NCBI GenBank assembly: GCA_937980645.1
Contig: CALJPQ010000001.1
Location: 104,336-168,335, forward strand
Origin: an uncultured Saprospiraceae bacterium
Lineage (GTDB): Bacteria > Bacteroidota > Bacteroidia > Chitinophagales > Saprospiraceae
Direction: 5' to 3'
DNA: 64,000 nt
Positions 53,814 through 63,021 of this stretch are shown here, piece after piece. A program made the translations under genes and the position numbers. Under the pieces are notes generated by a model that was given only the letters and a program-made list of their open reading frames with translations, was not told the DNA's origin and searched no databases. How positions within the stretch are numbered: the first letter of the stretch is position 1; every line of letters starts with the position of its first letter.

Positions 53814-54842
53814 ATGGAGCGCCTGCTCCTTATCAACTTTGAAAAAGACCCGGACACGCTCTACGTAGGTTTTGAGCCTCAGATCTTTGACGATGCTTTG
53901 AACGGTAGCGGACATTTGGTAGTCGGCTGGCGTCGCGATGGCAGGGTTGATATATACCACGAACCGACTGTAACACCACAGGCAGGCAAGTACGATATAG
54001 CTGGAAAGGGTCTGGCTGAGATGCGGAAAACCCATTTTGAGGAGACTCGATACACGCTTACGGCGTCTGGTGTCTCCGCCCATTATGTCTTTACTGACAT
54101 TTCAGGAAGGCGAGTCGAAATTCATATTGAGGAAAGCAATCCGAATAAAAGGAAGCCCTTCGACTTGCTGGCGCCCATGGGCGCTGCTGCCGAGAAGCCC
54201 TCAGCACTGCCGTTAATCTGGTTGTTTGATTTTTATTTCGTACGCGAGCGAAACACGGACTTTAGAGTTGTGATTGACGGCAAGTCCCATCAACCAGACC
54301 GAATGCCCGTTTGGCTGGACGGAGCACGCGTTCTCTTTACCCGCTACAGCCCTAAGCCGCTGATTACTCGGTTCAATCCAAACTACGATGGGCGGCTGCC
54401 TAAGCTGAATTCTTCAGGCGAGTCCATGGTATTGTTCCAGCAGCATCGGGTGCATCTATCCTATTCGGCTGATGGCGCAAGGATTGAAAAGATTTCTCGC
54501 GAAAATCCGATTGCTCCTATTGAGCTGAGTTTTGAGCCACCATTTCCCAATCTGCATCAGTTTTCAGCGCCTGCCACGAGTGGGAAGTTCAAAATATCTA
54601 CCCGACCCAGTGCAGGCTATCTGGCGGGTAATTATCAAGTTAGTAACGACGGTAACCGTAGTCGGATAAATTTGACACCTTCGGAGGGTTGGAAGCCAAA
54701 ACCGGACAGGCTCGTGCTGTGGTTGCTGTACAATGCTGGCCGGGTTTTCAAAAGCTGGCCCAAGACATACGTCTGGGAAGCAGAAATTAGCCGAGAAGGC
54801 GATGGTTATTATATGAAATCTCGATGGAGTCGAACAGAATGA
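53814..54842 (+). CDS. Protein of unknown function, beta-rich
   Basis: A 342-residue protein that I do not recognise. It has no signal peptide or membrane helix. The sequence is rich in beta-type alternations (for example ERLLLINFEKDPDTLYVGF and the repeated RFNPNYDG, LSYSADGARIEK), a little like lipocalin-type carotenoid hydratase folds, but without enough similarity to name. Its stop overlaps the start of the OstA-like gene (ATGA), so the two are translationally coupled and a link to envelope assembly is possible. Confidence 0.55.
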   Translation: MERLLLINFEKDPDTLYVGFEPQIFDDALNGSGHLVVGWRRDGRVDIYHEPTVTPQAGKYDIAGKGLAEMRKTHFEETRYTLTASGVSAHYVFTDISGRRVEIHIEESNPNKRKPFDLLAPMGAAAEKPSALPLIWLFDFYFVRERNTDFRVVIDGKSHQPDRMPVWLDGARVLFTRYSPKPLITRFNPNYDGRLPKLNSSGESMVLFQQHRVHLSYSADGARIEKISRENPIAPIELSFEPPFPNLHQFSAPATSGKFKISTRPSAGYLAGNYQVSNDGNRSRINLTPSEGWKPKPDRLVLWLLYNAGRVFKSWPKTYVWEAEISREGDGYYMKSRWSRTE

Positions 54843-56716
54843 TACCTTTCAAATACGCAGTCTCCAGACGCGCGTTCTTACTCACCGTCCTTTTGGAAGG
54901 GCTATTGCCAGTGCTCTTGTGGGCGCAAATAGGCGCCTCCTCTGCTCAGGATACGACCCAAAAGATCCGGGTGGAGTCTTCCCTTTTTGGTGAATACTTC
55001 CTCAGAGAAGGTCGCTACGTGCAGAAGTTGAGCGGCATGGTGCGACTGCGGCACGGTAATACGCTCATTTTTTGCGACACGGCGCTGCTCGACTTGAACG
55101 ATGCTCGTCTAACGGGCAACGTTCTAATAGAACAGGGCGACTCGCTGCGGCTGTACGGCGACTCAGCGCTGTATTTCGGCGACCGGCGCGTGTGCGATAT
55201 CTTCGGCGATGTTGTGCTGGTCAAAGGGCGACAGGAGCTGTTTACCAACCGCCTGCACTACGATTTTCAGACCAAAATGGCCACGTACTGGGAAGGTGGC
55301 ACCATGACCAATGGTGTGAGCCAGCTCACCAGTACCCGGGGCTACTATGATGTTGAACTTAAAATGGTCTATCTAAGTGGGGATGTGCTGGTCGTGGATC
55401 CCGAATTCAATATGCGCACTGATACGCTGACGTACAGCACTGAGACGCAGATCGTTCGGTTTGTAGCACCCACACTTATCAGTCAGCGCGGCAGTCGCCT
55501 CTATTGCGAAGGTGGATTTTACGACCTGGAGCAAAATTTTGCCGTATTTGAGAACAACCCACAATACGAGCAGGACGGACAACGCGGGCGTGCCCAAAAA
55601 ATCCGCTATAACGGTGCCCGACAGGAATACATACTCGAAGGAGATGCCTTTGTAGAAGAACCCGCTCAGGGTCGCTCCGTGCGTGCAGATGTTATCCGGT
55701 ACAATGCCGAGACGGAAAAGGCCGTCTTCGTGGGCAATGTCTTTTACCGGGACAGCGCCCAGACCATTAACGGTGCCGAAGTGTACTACGACCGCCGCAC
55801 GCAACAGTACCAGATCAGCGGGCGCGGGCGCGTGAGCGATCCACCGTACATCATCGAGGCCGACTCGTTGGCCTTCAACAACGAACTGGGTAACGGCCTG
55901 GCTCTAGGGCGAGTGGAATGGCGCGATACCGCCCAAGACTACACTTTGCTGGCCCATCGGGTGGACTATAACCGGGCTACCAGTTTCGTACACGCCTACG
56001 GCGCCTTTGGCGATGAAGCCGCCGCTGGCCGCCCGCTGATGCTCTCGCTCATGGAGGGCGACACTCTTTACCTGAGCGCCGACACACTGCTGTCGTATAA
56101 GCCCGATATCACTACCGACAATCGTACCCTCCTGGCTTACAACGATGTGCGTATTTTCAAAAAAGACCTTCAGGCCGCCTGCGACTCCTTAGCCTACCAT
56201 GCTGCTGACAGCCTGTTTTACTTTTTCAAAAAAGAACAGATGCCCGTGCTCTGGGCCGACACGTCGCAGTTTTCAGGAGATACCATTATGCTGCGTCTGC
56301 GCGACAACCGCATTAGCCAAATGTTGCTCCGAGAGAATACGCTGGTGGTGCAGTCGGAGGATGCGCGCATGTACAACCAGATAAAAGGCCGGTTAAATAC
56401 CGTGTTTTTTGAGGAAAACGAAGCCCGAGAGATGCACGTCGAAGGCAATGCCGAAGCCCTATACTACGTCGTGGATGAGGCCGGGCGTTACATGGGCCTC
56501 AACAAAAGCGAATGCGCTGAAATGCGCCTGTATTTTGAAGACCGACGCGTGAGTGGCGTCAAACTCTACGGCGAACCGAAAGGAAAACTCTCGCCTATGC
56601 GGCAGGTGGGCCTGACGGAAACGCAAAAACTTGACGGCTTTTTTTGGGAAACGCGGCGGAGGCCGATGTCGGTGGAGGATTTGTTGCGGGTTGGCGCTCG
56701 GGCTGAACCAGAGTAG
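54839..56716 (+). CDS. OstA/LptA-like organic solvent tolerance protein
   Basis: A 625-residue exported protein with a signal peptide (about 1-31, ending LLWAQ). The body is a long run of beta strands typical of the OstA/LptA jellyroll: NTLIFCDTALLDLNDARLTG, GDSLRLYGDSALYFG, TRGYYDVELKMVYLSGDVLV and so on, each short of the next by about 25 residues. LptA/OstA proteins carry lipopolysaccharide across the periplasm. It is longer than E. coli LptA and matches the large Bacteroidota OstA-like class. The ATG at 54839 (overlapping the previous stop) is preferred to one at 54824. Confidence 0.85.
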   Translation: MIPFKYAVSRRAFLLTVLLEGLLPVLLWAQIGASSAQDTTQKIRVESSLFGEYFLREGRYVQKLSGMVRLRHGNTLIFCDTALLDLNDARLTGNVLIEQGDSLRLYGDSALYFGDRRVCDIFGDVVLVKGRQELFTNRLHYDFQTKMATYWEGGTMTNGVSQLTSTRGYYDVELKMVYLSGDVLVVDPEFNMRTDTLTYSTETQIVRFVAPTLISQRGSRLYCEGGFYDLEQNFAVFENNPQYEQDGQRGRAQKIRYNGARQEYILEGDAFVEEPAQGRSVRADVIRYNAETEKAVFVGNVFYRDSAQTINGAEVYYDRRTQQYQISGRGRVSDPPYIIEADSLAFNNELGNGLALGRVEWRDTAQDYTLLAHRVDYNRATSFVHAYGAFGDEAAAGRPLMLSLMEGDTLYLSADTLLSYKPDITTDNRTLLAYNDVRIFKKDLQAACDSLAYHAADSLFYFFKKEQMPVLWADTSQFSGDTIMLRLRDNRISQMLLRENTLVVQSEDARMYNQIKGRLNTVFFEENEAREMHVEGNAEALYYVVDEAGRYMGLNKSECAEMRLYFEDRRVSGVKLYGEPKGKLSPMRQVGLTETQKLDGFFWETRRRPMSVEDLLRVGARAEPE

Positions 56717-56766
56717 GGCGCTCTCCTACCCTATCGGTCGGAAACTCAGGCTGGGCGGATATTTGG

Positions 56767-56892
56767 GTCAAACGAGGAGCGTTTGGAGGCCGCGGGGGTA
56801 AATTAGGGGCGACCAAACAAGTTTGGCAGTCGCGGAGGTAAACCGGAGCCGACCAAACAAGTTTGGTCGTTACTGGGGCCAAACAAGTTTGG
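56767..56892. repeat. Cluster of three palindromic repeat units plus a decayed copy
   Basis: CCAAACAAGTTTGG occurs at 56813-56826, 56853-56866 and 56879-56892; the last two are 26 bp apart. A decayed copy (TCAAACGAGGAGCGTTTGG) lies at 56768-56786. Flanks GG(T/C)GTTACTGGG are partly conserved. The same unit occurs at 25804-25845. Confidence 0.8.
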
Positions 56893-56917
56893 CGGTTACT
56901 GGGAGGTTGTATGTTTG
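56888..56917 (+). promoter_or_regulatory. Promoter of the glycosyltransferase gene
   Basis: TATGTTTG (56910-56917) is a full -7 match 28 bases before the ATG at 56946. TTTG at 56888-56891, 18 bases upstream, fits the -33 element and lies inside the last palindromic repeat unit. Confidence 0.55.
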
Positions 56918-56945
56918 CCGCGCAGCTCGTGTTGGGGCTTTTTTC

Positions 56946-58070
56946 ATGAAAATCGTTCTGCTTACTCCTGCATATCCGCTGCGCGGCGGCATTGCTGCTT
57001 CTTCGGAGCGGCTGGCGCGCGAATTTCAGGCCATGGGGCATGAGGTCGTGCTGTACAGCTTTTCGCTACAGTATCCGTCTTTTCTTTTCCCGGGCAAAAG
57101 TCAGTACTCCGACGACCCTCCACCGGCGGGTTTGCGCATTGAGGCGCGCCTGAATTCTATTCATCCGCTTAATTGGCTGTGGTCAGCGCGTGCACTGGCG
57201 CGCGAGCGCCCCGAGCGTGTGGTGGTGCGTTTCTGGCTGCCATTCATGGCGCCTTGTTTGGGCAGCGTTGTTCGGCTGGCGCGCCTTTTTGCGAAGCATT
57301 CATTTCGAGTTACGGCGCTGGTGGACAATATTGTGCCCCATGAAAAGCGACCGGGCGACCGCTTGCTGGCGCGTTACTTTGTGCGTTCGTGCGACGATTT
57401 TGTCGTCATGTCGCACGCGGTAGGTGAGGAAATTCGCACCTTCTTGCCTCGGGATGCAGACCCACAGCAGGTGCGTTTTTCACCGCATCCAGTGTACGAT
57501 ATCTATGGTGCCTCAATACCGAAGGCAGAGGCGCGCCGCCAGTTAGGCTTGCCGCTTGAGGCGCAGATAGTTCTCTTTTTTGGCTTAATACGCCCATATA
57601 AGGGGCTGGATTTACTGCTTGAGGCCCTGCCTGAGGCTCCGGGAGTGCACGCCCTAATCGCCGGCGAGTGCTATGGCGACTGGCAGCCCTATCAAACGCT
57701 GATAGACCAACACCATCTGCAGGGGCGCGTGCATTTGCACACCTATTTTATTCCAAATGAGCGAGTGAGTCTATATTTCTCCGCTGCTGATATGGTCATT
57801 CAGCCCTACCGCAGTGCTACGCAAAGTGGCATTTCGCAGATCGCTTATCATTTCGAGAAGCCCATGTTAGTAACGGACGTCGGGGGGCTGCCTGAGATTG
57901 TTCGCCACGGTATTGCGGGTTACGTCGTTCGTCCAGAGGCGACGGCTATCGCCGAGGCAATTCGTGACTTCTTCGAGTATGACCGTGCTCATACCTTTAT
58001 CGAAGGCGTGCGCGCAGAAAAGGCGCGCTTCTCCTGGAGGCAATTAGCCGAGACTCTCCTGCATGGATAG
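56946..58070 (+). CDS. Glycosyltransferase family 4-like protein
   Basis: A 374-residue GT-B glycosyltransferase. The N-terminal domain opens MKIVLLTPAYPLRGGIAASSE in part, with the glycine-rich donor loop; the C-terminal domain has VLFFGLIRPYKGLDLLLEAL, a VHLHTYFIPNERVSLYFSAAD stretch, and QIAYHFEKPMLVTDVGGLPE with the E-x7-E-like retaining motif region. It transfers a sugar from a nucleotide donor, probably in cell-surface glycan or glycolipid synthesis. The open frame extends upstream to 56823 through the repeat cluster; the -7 box and family start favour 56946. Confidence 0.88.
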   Translation: MKIVLLTPAYPLRGGIAASSERLAREFQAMGHEVVLYSFSLQYPSFLFPGKSQYSDDPPPAGLRIEARLNSIHPLNWLWSARALARERPERVVVRFWLPFMAPCLGSVVRLARLFAKHSFRVTALVDNIVPHEKRPGDRLLARYFVRSCDDFVVMSHAVGEEIRTFLPRDADPQQVRFSPHPVYDIYGASIPKAEARRQLGLPLEAQIVLFFGLIRPYKGLDLLLEALPEAPGVHALIAGECYGDWQPYQTLIDQHHLQGRVHLHTYFIPNERVSLYFSAADMVIQPYRSATQSGISQIAYHFEKPMLVTDVGGLPEIVRHGIAGYVVRPEATAIAEAIRDFFEYDRAHTFIEGVRAEKARFSWRQLAETLLHG

Positions 58071-58193
58071 AAATAAAACTAAAGTTTTCGGCCTTAAGGC
58101 GGATTTATATTTTTTTTAGATGCTATTCTTTTTCAGAAAATAGTTAAGTTTTCTCGCGTTTTTTGCATGGCCAATGCGGCGGTAAATGCCGGA

Positions 58194-58201
58194 TATTTTT
58201 G
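58194..58201 (+). promoter_or_regulatory. -7 box (TATTTTTG) for the TonB receptor gene
   Basis: TATTTTTG fits TAnnTTTG and lies 35 bases before the ATG at 58237. It falls inside the longer reading frame from 58186, arguing for the internal start. Confidence 0.45.
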
Positions 58202-58236
58202 GGCTGATATCGTTTAAAACTAACCACCTGTCGTGT

Positions 58237-61044
58237 ATGAAGAAACTCTACCTCTATCTCTTTTTAAGTGCACTTTCCTGTATCTGGCTGTCTGCTGCTG
58301 CCAATGGGCAGGTTACTATACGCGGTAAAATCGTAGATGCCGAGACCGGTGAAGATCTGGTAAGCGCCACGGTATCGGTAGCAGGCGGCGGTGGTGCCAT
58401 GACGAACTACGCCGGAGAATTCACTCTTCAGGTGGCTTCTTTACCTGTTACGTTGCGCGCCTCATACACGGGGTACATCGCCCAGGAGATAGCCGTTTCA
58501 GATGCCAGCGCTCGCCTGAGTATCCGGCTACAGCCCAGCTCTATCATCATCGAGGAAACGATCATTCGCGGCCAGCGCATAGATGACAAGCAAAAGGCGG
58601 CACCGCTGACGGTAGAAAAACTTGACCCGATTGCCATCAAAGAGGCTGCTTCGTTCAGCTTTTACAACAGCCTGGGCAATCTGAAAGGGGTTGACCTGAC
58701 GACGGCTTCGTTGGGCTTTACCATCATCAATACGCGCGGCTTCAACTCGACTAGCCCGGTGCGTACCCTGCAGATCATTGACGGGGTGGACAACCAGGCG
58801 CCGGGTCTGAACTTCTCGTTGGGCAACTTTCTGGGTTCCAGCGATTTAGATGTCAATAGTGTGGACTTGGTTCAAGGTGCCAGCTCTGCGTATTTTGGCC
58901 CCAATGCCTTTAATGGGGTTATCTCGATGGAAACGAAGAACCCCTTTATTCACCGTGGACTGGCAGCCTCCGTCAAGGGCGGTGAACGCGACCTTTTCGA
59001 GACAGCCATTCGGTATGCGGGTTCGTTAAAAAATAAAAACGGTAAGGACTGGTTTGCCGGGAAACTGAATCTCTTTTACCTGCGTGCCAACGACTGGGTA
59101 GCCGATAACTACGACCCTGTAACCGGTACGGAGTCGGGAGGCTATTTTTATACTACCGCGCAAAACCCGGGTCGTTATGACGCTGTGAATATCTATGGTG
59201 ATGAATACCAGCCTCGCTTCGACGCACGTGGAAGCAGCTGGTGGAACAATACGCGCGCCGGTCTGGGCATCTACCATCGTACCGGGTATAAAGAGGTGGA
59301 CTTAGTGGACTACGATACGCGAAACTTCAAGGCCAATATGGCGCTGCATTTCCGCACTAATCCCGAAAAGGATTTTGACTCGCCGGAACTAATCCTGTCC
59401 TCTAACTTTGGTACCGGCACTACAGTCTATCAGGGCGATAACCGCTTCAGTCTGCGAGGCATTTTGTTCTTTCAAAATCGCATCGAATTCCGCCAGCGCG
59501 ACCGCTTCTTTATCCGGGCGTATGCTACCAATGAAGATGCCGGCCGCTCTTATGACCCGTATTTCACAGCGCTGCGCATGCAAGAAGCTTCTAAGTCCAA
59601 CGAACAGTGGGCGAATGACTATGAGCGCTGGTGGACAGCAGCCAATCTGGGTTATGTATATTTCAAGCGCATGGTGCCAAACGGATATCCTGAATTAGGC
59701 GATACAACGGCCCTATTTGCTTGGATGCAGACGTATCGGGACTCCATGGCTTATTGGCATAGCTTAGCCGAAGCGGCTGCCAATGTGGGTAATCCCATAG
59801 GCTCATTCCCAACCGAAGACTTTTTTGCCCCCGGCACAGCACGCTTCGACTCGCTGTTCAACGCCATTACCAGCCGGAAATCTACAGAAGGCGGGACGCT
59901 CTTCTTTGACCGGTCGGCGCTGTACCACATTCACGGGGAATATGTGTTCAAGCCCTCCTTCATAGACCGTTGGGTGGTGGGCGGCAATGGCCGCATGTAT
60001 CGCCCTAATTCGCAAGGCACCATTTTTAAGGATACAGCAGGTATTCGGATTACTAATTTGGAATGGGGCGCCTACACGGGTGTGGAGCACACTTTGGGTA
60101 AATTCAAACTCAACGGAACCGTGCGAGTGGACAAGAACCAGAACTTCCGCATGGTGAGCACGCAGGCGGCGTCGGTGGTGTGGAACCCCAAGCCCAACAC
60201 CTTCTTGCGGGCCTCGTTTTCCAGTGCCATCCGAAACCCGACGCTGACCGACCAGTACCTAAACCTGAACGTAGGGCGTGCTTTCCTCGTAGGTAATCTG
60301 AAAGGTTTCGATAGCCTGATAACTTTAGAGTCGCTGCAAGAGTATCGGCGGCGCCCTGGCGGTAGCGTTAACCTGTTGCAGTACTTCAATGTAGCGCCCA
60401 TTCAGCCGGAAAAGGTGAAGACATTGGAGTTCGGGGTACGCACTACCCTATTTGACAGGCTCTATGTGGATGCTGGCTACTATTACAGCTTTTACAACGA
60501 CTTCATTGGTTTCAATATCGGCATTGACCTACCTATTGGCTTTTTCGGGCCGGAGTTCAACCGCCTTCGCATTTATCGCGTAGCGGCCAACTCTACCAAT
60601 CAGGTAACTACGCAGGGAGTAGCTATCGGGCTGAACTATTATTTTGCCAATTATTTTATGGCTCAGGCCAACTACTCCTGGAATCGCCTGAACACGCAAA
60701 TTGATGACCCGATTATTCCGGCTTTCAATACGCCAGAGCACAAATATAACCTGGGAATATCGGCGCGTGACCTGCCCCTGCGTGGTCGAAACGTGTGGGG
60801 CTTTAGCGTGGTTTACAAATGGATCCAGGGCTTTATGTTCGAGGGGTCGCCGCAATTCACAGGTTTCATTCCTACGTATGACCTGCTGGATGCACAGGTA
60901 AATTTTGCCTTTCCCCGTCTGAACACCACGCTCAAAATCGGCGCTTCCAACGTGCTCAACAACAAACAGTTTCAGACCTATGGCGGGCCGAGAATTGGTC
61001 GTTTGGCTTATATTAGCCTACTCTATGACTTCCGCGAGAAGTAA
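58237..61044 (+). CDS. TonB-dependent receptor with carboxypeptidase-regulatory-like domain
   Basis: A 935-residue outer-membrane receptor. Signal peptide about 1-24 (ends AAANGQ), then a carboxypeptidase-regulatory-like domain (IRGKIVDAETGEDLVSATVSV), a plug (ASFSFYNSLGNLKGVDLTT, RGFNSTSPVRTLQIIDGVDN in part, SSAYFGPNAFNGVISMETK) and a large barrel ending LLYDFREK. No SusD gene is adjacent; the partner downstream is a T9SS-secreted hydrolase-like protein 60 bases away, so they may act on the same ligand. The start at 58237 puts the signal peptide first. Confidence 0.9.
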   Translation: MKKLYLYLFLSALSCIWLSAAANGQVTIRGKIVDAETGEDLVSATVSVAGGGGAMTNYAGEFTLQVASLPVTLRASYTGYIAQEIAVSDASARLSIRLQPSSIIIEETIIRGQRIDDKQKAAPLTVEKLDPIAIKEAASFSFYNSLGNLKGVDLTTASLGFTIINTRGFNSTSPVRTLQIIDGVDNQAPGLNFSLGNFLGSSDLDVNSVDLVQGASSAYFGPNAFNGVISMETKNPFIHRGLAASVKGGERDLFETAIRYAGSLKNKNGKDWFAGKLNLFYLRANDWVADNYDPVTGTESGGYFYTTAQNPGRYDAVNIYGDEYQPRFDARGSSWWNNTRAGLGIYHRTGYKEVDLVDYDTRNFKANMALHFRTNPEKDFDSPELILSSNFGTGTTVYQGDNRFSLRGILFFQNRIEFRQRDRFFIRAYATNEDAGRSYDPYFTALRMQEASKSNEQWANDYERWWTAANLGYVYFKRMVPNGYPELGDTTALFAWMQTYRDSMAYWHSLAEAAANVGNPIGSFPTEDFFAPGTARFDSLFNAITSRKSTEGGTLFFDRSALYHIHGEYVFKPSFIDRWVVGGNGRMYRPNSQGTIFKDTAGIRITNLEWGAYTGVEHTLGKFKLNGTVRVDKNQNFRMVSTQAASVVWNPKPNTFLRASFSSAIRNPTLTDQYLNLNVGRAFLVGNLKGFDSLITLESLQEYRRRPGGSVNLLQYFNVAPIQPEKVKTLEFGVRTTLFDRLYVDAGYYYSFYNDFIGFNIGIDLPIGFFGPEFNRLRIYRVAANSTNQVTTQGVAIGLNYYFANYFMAQANYSWNRLNTQIDDPIIPAFNTPEHKYNLGISARDLPLRGRNVWGFSVVYKWIQGFMFEGSPQFTGFIPTYDLLDAQVNFAFPRLNTTLKIGASNVLNNKQFQTYGGPRIGRLAYISLLYDFREK

Positions 61045-61049
61045 CTTTG
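61042..61049 (+). promoter_or_regulatory. -7 box (TAACTTTG) overlapping the TonB receptor stop codon
   Basis: TAACTTTGCCC fits TAnnTTTG and its TAA is the stop codon of the receptor gene. It lies 55 bases before the ATG at 61105 and could give the hydrolase gene its own promoter. Confidence 0.45.
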
Positions 61050-61104
61050 CCCGCAAATGGGTATATGTGTGAATTTATTTAACGCTCACTAAATACTGCT
61101 TTCT

Positions 61105-62685
61105 ATGAAAAAAACAGGACTTTTTCTGCTCGGCGCTTTGCTCATGCTGCTGGCCTCTACAGCCGGCGCCCAACCGCACCGCTACCTGGATCCGGTGTTT
61201 ACAAATGTAAAAAGGACGAATGGTGTCATTTACGGTTCCAATTTTACGGTTTTGACAATCAGCACCTTAGGCCGTACTGTTCGGGAGCCGCTGGTGATGG
61301 ATGTGTACGAGCCGGAAGGTGATGTGCTGCCAGAGCGCCCGCTGGTGCTATACTTCCACACGGGTAACTTCTTACCCTGGATAAACCCAGCAACCGGTCT
61401 GAGCGTCAATCAGTCATGTGGGGGCACGCGTAATGACCCAGCAGCTGTAGAGATCTGCACTCGCCTGGCTCGAATGGGCTATGTCGTTGCTTCGGTAGAC
61501 TATCGTCTAGGCTGGCGCCCAGACTTGCTGGACGAGCTTCAGCGCCGCTTCACCCTGATCAATGCGGCTTATCGCGGTATTCAGGACGCCCGCACCTGCA
61601 TTCGCTACTTCCGCAAAGACGCGGCAACGAACGGCAATCAGTTCCGCATTGACCCGAACCGCATCGTGCTCTTCGGACAGGGAACAGGTGGCTATATCTC
61701 GTTGAATACAGCCGCCCTTGACAAATATTCCGAAATTTTGACCACCTCGGAGCCGGGTAAGTTCATCATTAACGGAGTCCCCATGGTGATAGAGCAGTAT
61801 AACGGAGATCCCTACGGGATTCAGGCTGCTCCGGGCATTGTGGATGCTCTGTATAGCGCTGCCACCGGTTTCCCGCTGGGCGATACCTTGTATGTACCTA
61901 ACCATATTGGCTACTCGTCCGATTTTAAACTGGCTGTCAATCTCGGCGGGGCCCTGGGAGATAAAGCCTGGTTAGATGCCAATACGCCGCCCATCCTGTC
62001 ATTCCATGTTCCGCAAGATCCGTTCGCTCCCTGTGGCGATGGCCTGGTTATCGTACCTGGGGTAAACTTCCCAGTGGTTAACGTAACCGGCTCGTGTGGC
62101 ATCCAGCCTATTATGGATAGCTTAGGCAGAAATGCTGTCTTTTCGCAAGGTGGTTTATTGACCGATCCTATTTCGGTGCATAACCGTACTACTAACGGCG
62201 GACGCGAGGGCTTCTATCCCTTCCACCGTGGTGCTAACGACTCCTCGCCGTGGGATTGGAACCGAATCATTCCGAATACGCAGCTGCCCAACGGCCAGAT
62301 TGTGCCGCTCAATTGCAGCACGGACTCCGTGTCGGCCCGGCGGGTGATTGACACAATTATGGCCTTTTATGCTCCGCGCGCCTGCCGCGCTTTGGGTCTG
62401 GACTGCCCAGGCGTGTCGGTTAAGGCAGAAGAACTCTTCGACGCTGGTATGGTATTGACGGTCTTCCCGAACCCGGCCAAGAGCGAAGTATGGTTCAATA
62501 GCGACAGCGAGCACCCGATCCAGGCCATTGAAGTATTTGACATCAGCGGACGCATGGTGCGCCAGGTGCGCGGCATTGAGGCCAGCGCGTATGTGTTGCA
62601 ACGCGATGGGTTGCCCAACGGTATGTACGTAGCTAAACTTTACTTCCCACAAGGAGTGGCGGCGAAAAGGATACTCTTCGAGTAA
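61105..62685 (+). CDS. T9SS-secreted alpha/beta-hydrolase-fold protein with degenerate nucleophile elbow
   Basis: A 526-residue exported protein. A signal peptide (about 1-22) is followed by an alpha/beta-hydrolase domain of the carboxylesterase/PHB-depolymerase style: PLVLYFHTGNFLPW (oxyanion region), SVDYRLGWRPDL and AAYRGIQDARTCIRYFRKDAA in part. The nucleophile elbow GxSxG reads GQGTGG, with glycine (G193) where serine belongs, so classical esterase activity is doubtful. The last ~75 residues (VLTVFPNPAKSEVWF onward, ending KRILFE) are a T9SS type A sorting domain. It may bind an ester-containing polymer for the receptor encoded upstream. A strong terminator follows. Confidence 0.82.
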   Translation: MKKTGLFLLGALLMLLASTAGAQPHRYLDPVFTNVKRTNGVIYGSNFTVLTISTLGRTVREPLVMDVYEPEGDVLPERPLVLYFHTGNFLPWINPATGLSVNQSCGGTRNDPAAVEICTRLARMGYVVASVDYRLGWRPDLLDELQRRFTLINAAYRGIQDARTCIRYFRKDAATNGNQFRIDPNRIVLFGQGTGGYISLNTAALDKYSEILTTSEPGKFIINGVPMVIEQYNGDPYGIQAAPGIVDALYSAATGFPLGDTLYVPNHIGYSSDFKLAVNLGGALGDKAWLDANTPPILSFHVPQDPFAPCGDGLVIVPGVNFPVVNVTGSCGIQPIMDSLGRNAVFSQGGLLTDPISVHNRTTNGGREGFYPFHRGANDSSPWDWNRIIPNTQLPNGQIVPLNCSTDSVSARRVIDTIMAFYAPRACRALGLDCPGVSVKAEELFDAGMVLTVFPNPAKSEVWFNSDSEHPIQAIEVFDISGRMVRQVRGIEASAYVLQRDGLPNGMYVAKLYFPQGVAAKRILFE

Positions 62686-62710
62686 ATTCACGCGCTCTGC
62701 GTCAAAAAGC

Positions 62711-62748
62711 AACGTGGCTATCGGTCAGTACCGATAGCCACGTTTTTT
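62711..62748. terminator. Two-way rho-independent terminator
   Basis: A perfect 14-bp stem (62711-62724 with 62731-62744) around a six-base loop is followed by T residues to 62748 on the plus strand; the minus strand has a GC then five T residues on the other side. It can end both the hydrolase transcript and the convergent tRNA transcript. Confidence 0.85.
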
Positions 62749-62752
62749 GTTG

Positions 62753-62825
<73 letters not shown>

Positions 62826-63021
62826 GCAGACCGAAAGTGAGCGCAAAGGTAAGACGCCATAAGTAATCTACCAAGCAATTTGAATTATAAATTATTTAAC
62901 TTATTGGCCACGCAACCATAACGAAGCCCTTGCTTAGGTTTGTGGGGCCTTTACGGACAAAAAGAAAGCGGATGCCGAAAAGCTTAGATAGAGTAGGCGT
63001 AAACTTAACCTTTAATGCGTT

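Noticed and set aside
56823..56945. Upstream extension of the glycosyltransferase frame through the repeats
   Set aside because: The extension encodes repeat sequence and spans the promoter; the family start MKIVLL is at 56946.
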